From the NCBI RefSeq assembly GCF_011801125.1, contig NZ_CP046171.1, forward strand, positions 5,394,001-5,458,000: 64,000 bases of DNA, given 5' to 3'. Positions 63,500 to 64,000 of this stretch are shown piece after piece. Source of the DNA: Nocardia brasiliensis (GTDB lineage: Bacteria; Actinomycetota; Actinomycetes; Mycobacteriales; Mycobacteriaceae). Position 1 is the first letter of the stretch. Every line of letters starts with the position of its first letter. Made by a program: the position numbers and the translations under genes. The notes beneath the pieces were generated by a model. The model was not told the origin of the DNA. It was given only the letters and a program-made list of their open reading frames with translations, and searched no databases.

Positions 63500-64000
63500 A
63501 TGGGGATTCGTCGGCTGCTCGCCATGGCGGGCGTGGCCGTCACGGACCTGCCGGGGGCGTATGCCACGCCGGGGCAGATCCGCCGCATCGGCTGTGTCGA
63601 AGACCATCAGGCCGTCGCCGTCGGGCTGGCGGCCATCCTGTCCGAACAACCCGACCTGACCGTCGTCGCCATGGCCCCCACGGTCCCCGAACTCCTCGCA
63701 CAGACAACGCAATTGGATCTGGCCATCCTCGATCTGCGGCTCTCGGACGGCTCCAGCCCGCGGGCGAACGTCGAGCTGCTGCGCGAGCACGGGATCGACT
63801 GCCTGGTCTATACCACCGGCGACTGGCGCGATCTGATCCGTGCGGCCGCCCAGGCCGGTGTGCTCGGGGTCGCGCTGAAGAGCGATCCGGCCGAGAAGAC
63901 CACGGCCATGGTGCGCGCCGCCGCGTCCGGTAGGCACGTGGCCACGTCGGTGTGGGCCTCGGCGATCGACAGCGACCCGGCGCTCACCAACATCGACCTG
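63500..64000 (+). CDS. response regulator, receiver domain (partial)
   Basis: Residues about 32-145 form a NarL-type receiver: IGCVEDHQAVAVGLAAIL with the acidic pair, the phosphoacceptor in LDLAILDLRLSDG (Asp at about 77), VYTTGDWRDLIRAAAQAG with the conserved Thr, and GVALKSDP with the conserved Lys. A DNA-binding domain presumably follows beyond the window, since the frame is still open at position 64000. The ATG at 63500 gives about 28 extra residues before the domain; the normal start may be a later codon. No sensor kinase is visible. Confidence 0.82.
   Translation, partial: MGIRRLLAMAGVAVTDLPGAYATPGQIRRIGCVEDHQAVAVGLAAILSEQPDLTVVAMAPTVPELLAQTTQLDLAILDLRLSDGSSPRANVELLREHGIDCLVYTTGDWRDLIRAAAQAGVLGVALKSDPAEKTTAMVRAAASGRHVATSVWASAIDSDPALTNIDL

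Overview
The window is high-GC actinobacterial chromosome, very probably from Nocardia or a close relative (order Mycobacteriales). The backbone matches the Mycobacterium tuberculosis segment from Rv2718c to Rv2739c in gene content and order: nrdR, an SOS-type membrane protein divergent from lexA, hflX, dapF, a SpoU methyltransferase, miaA, an Rv2728c-like protein, a DUF349 protein, an Rv2732c-like protein, miaB, recX, recA, a DUF3046 protein and an Rv2739c-like glycosyltransferase. A corynebacterial/nocardial style gluABCD amino-acid ABC transporter lies between miaB and recX. No rRNA, tRNA, CRISPR array, integrase or transposase was seen.

Layout. 1-6.1 kb: a partial class III aminotransferase, a membrane protein and the RNA helicase HrpA. 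6.3-10.1 kb: nrdR, a secreted protein of unknown function, and the divergent SOS pair controlled by LexA boxes. 10.1-14.1 kb: a rearranged island holding a 5'-truncated polymorphic-toxin-like gene, a small zinc-ribbon partner, and at least four gene relics, one of which matches an intact glycosyltransferase found 17 kb downstream. 14.1-23.1 kb: a split-barrel protein, a DUF1508 protein, secreted GH31 and GH18 enzymes, a surface acyltransferase and a ComB-like phosphatase. 23.1-33.5 kb: a membrane-anchored protein, a PucR regulator, a secreted lipase, a head-to-head pair of truncated genes (regulator and lipase), an acyl-ACP desaturase followed by an HPF-like ribosome factor, a long-chain acyl-CoA dehydrogenase, a GT39-type mannosyltransferase and a PlsC-type acyltransferase. 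33.8-43.1 kb: the conserved hflX-miaB block, with three genes joined by 4-nt overlaps. 43.4-46.8 kb: gluABCD. 47-51.6 kb: an M28 peptidase and a repeat-bearing DUF4328 membrane protein. 51.8-53.9 kb: recX-recA with an SOS box. 54-58.2 kb: an insertion relative to M. tuberculosis, containing a truncated Lrp regulator, DUF1348, split-barrel, VOC, a CGNR regulator and a TPR-kinase fusion. 58.2-64 kb: DUF3046, a glycosyltransferase, a PhnZ-like HD oxygenase, a PIG-L deacetylase, and a stress-type cluster (tiny membrane protein, YsnF/PRC protein, 55-aa basic protein), ending in a partial response regulator.

How the genes work together. DNA-damage control is represented by lexA, its divergent membrane gene, recA and recX, with LexA-box sequences upstream of lexA and recA. 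tRNA and ribosome maintenance is represented by miaA, miaB, the SpoU methyltransferase, HflX, HrpA and the HPF-like protein. The accessory regions are rich in envelope and lipid enzymes. The most unusual content is the 10.1-14.1 kb toxin/relic island, the reciprocal truncation at 26.9 kb, the TPR-phosphotransferase fusion, and several small genes and palindromes around 61-63.4 kb. All functional assignments come from reading motifs; no database search was run.
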